Shown here one piece after another: positions 63,477 to 64,000 of a stretch of 64,000 bases of DNA. Location: assembly GCF_002964665.1 (NCBI RefSeq), contig NZ_PQBZ01000034.1:124429-188428 (forward strand), read 5' to 3'. The translations under genes and the position numbers were made by a program. How positions within the stretch are numbered: position 1 is the stretch's first letter; each line of letters opens with the position of its first letter. Below the pieces are notes generated by a model. The model worked only from the letters and a program-made list of their open reading frames with translations, was not told the DNA's origin and did not search any database. This DNA comes from Pseudoalteromonas sp. T1lg23B. Lineage in GTDB: Bacteria > Pseudomonadota > Gammaproteobacteria > Enterobacterales > Alteromonadaceae.

Positions 63477-64000
63477 ATGGCTAAAGAATTTATCTTACCA
63501 GATATTGGCGAAGGCATTGTTGAATGTGAAATTGTCGAGTGGTTAGTCGCAGTAGGTGATGAAGTAAAAGAAGATCAGCCTATTTGTGATGTAATGACCG
63601 ATAAAGCATTGGTGCAGATCCCAGCGGTACACGATGGTGTGATCACCACACTTCACTACGAAAAAGGTGAAATTGCCAGAGTACATGAGCCTTTGTTTGC
63701 AATGGAAGTAGCGGGTGCTGCGCCTGCTAACGACAGCGACGTAAATGATAACGAAGCACAGCCGGCACCGACAGCTTCATCAACGCTTGAAGACTTTATT
63801 TTACCAGATATCGGCGAAGGTATTGTTGAATGTGAAATTGTCGAGTGGTTAGTTGCAGAAGGTGATGAGATCAAAGAAGACCAAGCAGTTTGTGATGTGA
63901 TGACAGACAAAGCATTGGTACAGATCCCAGCAAAACACGATGGTGTAGTGGAAAAGCTTTATTATCAAAAAGGTGAAATTGCTAAGGTACATAGCCCGTT
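63477..64000 (+). CDS. bkdB: Branched-chain 2-oxoacid dehydrogenase E2, 3' end outside window
   Basis: Dihydrolipoamide acyltransferase; only the first 174 codons are in the window. Two tandem lipoyl domains are visible, starting with ILPDIGEG at residues 6 and 108, each with the lipoyl Lys in DVMTDKALVQIP. The repeats are 306 bp apart and very alike at the DNA level. A Pro/Ala linker joins them. ATG follows AAGGA. Confidence 0.93.
   Translation, partial: MAKEFILPDIGEGIVECEIVEWLVAVGDEVKEDQPICDVMTDKALVQIPAVHDGVITTLHYEKGEIARVHEPLFAMEVAGAAPANDSDVNDNEAQPAPTASSTLEDFILPDIGEGIVECEIVEWLVAEGDEIKEDQAVCDVMTDKALVQIPAKHDGVVEKLYYQKGEIAKVHSP

Overview
The window looks like a chromosomal segment of a marine gammaproteobacterium of the Alteromonadales, most like Pseudoalteromonas. 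This rests on protein similarity recognised by eye, the conserved order fur-fldA-ybfE-ybfF-seqA-pgm, the joint liu/mms amino-acid catabolism block, and a sedentary chromosomal integron. No database search was possible, so the genus is an inference.

Layout. 1-1430 (minus) is a secreted leucyl aminopeptidase cut by the window edge. 1610-2890 (plus) is a periplasmic MsrA-thioredoxin-MsrB fusion. 2976-11287 (minus) is the leucine/isovalerate operon: liuR, liuA, liuB, liuC, liuD (mccA), HMG-CoA lyase, scoA and scoB. It takes isovaleryl-CoA through methylcrotonyl-CoA and HMG-CoA to acetoacetate, then acetoacetyl-CoA. liuD carries a one-base frameshift. 11608-19199 (plus) diverges from it: a thiolase followed by the valine branch (mmsA, acyl-CoA dehydrogenase, enoyl-CoA hydratase, 3-hydroxyisobutyryl-CoA hydrolase, mmsB) and an SDR dehydrogenase. 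The right edge (61273-64000) starts the branched-chain 2-oxoacid dehydrogenase operon (E1 alpha, E1 beta, E2) that supplies the acyl-CoAs. Three copies of a 16-bp palindrome of the form TTTACGTTAACGTAAA (11337, 11507, 61084) lie before liuR, before the thiolase and before the bkd operon, and probably make these one LiuR regulon.

19253-about 33890 is an integron. An intact integrase gene on the minus strand has a LexA box at its start. An attI junction can be placed at 20535/20536, followed by 24 cassettes, all on the plus strand, separated by attC sites of about 57-109 bp. Each cassette's 5' TTRRRY is complementary, exactly or nearly, to the RYYYAAC at its own 3' end, which fixes the boundaries and corrects several start codons. 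Most cassette proteins are unknown; about 17 of 24 have signal peptides, lipoboxes or membrane helices. Recognisable ones include a SUKH-3-type immunity protein without a toxin, a protein with a HEPN-like RNxxxH motif, DUF2846-like lipoproteins and a pair of adjacent paralogues. attC sites decay toward the distal end (19, 21-24), as expected if the oldest cassettes lie there.

33995-40127 holds small accessory and stress genes: DUF3574 lipoprotein, PhnA-like zinc ribbon protein, ABM-type monooxygenase, secreted subtilisin, mntP, small lipoproteins and a periplasmic rhodanese. 39336-46228 (minus) has csiV-mfd, aguA-aguB (agmatine to putrescine) and a PilZ protein. 46408-47765 has an acetyltransferase and a PixA/AidA-like inclusion-body protein. 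47847-53092 is an RND efflux pump with its divergent TetR regulator, followed by an ABC exporter. 55072-60985 is the fur-fldA-ybfE-DUF2788-ybfF / seqA-pgm block plus astE. No rRNA, tRNA, CRISPR array or insertion sequence was seen.
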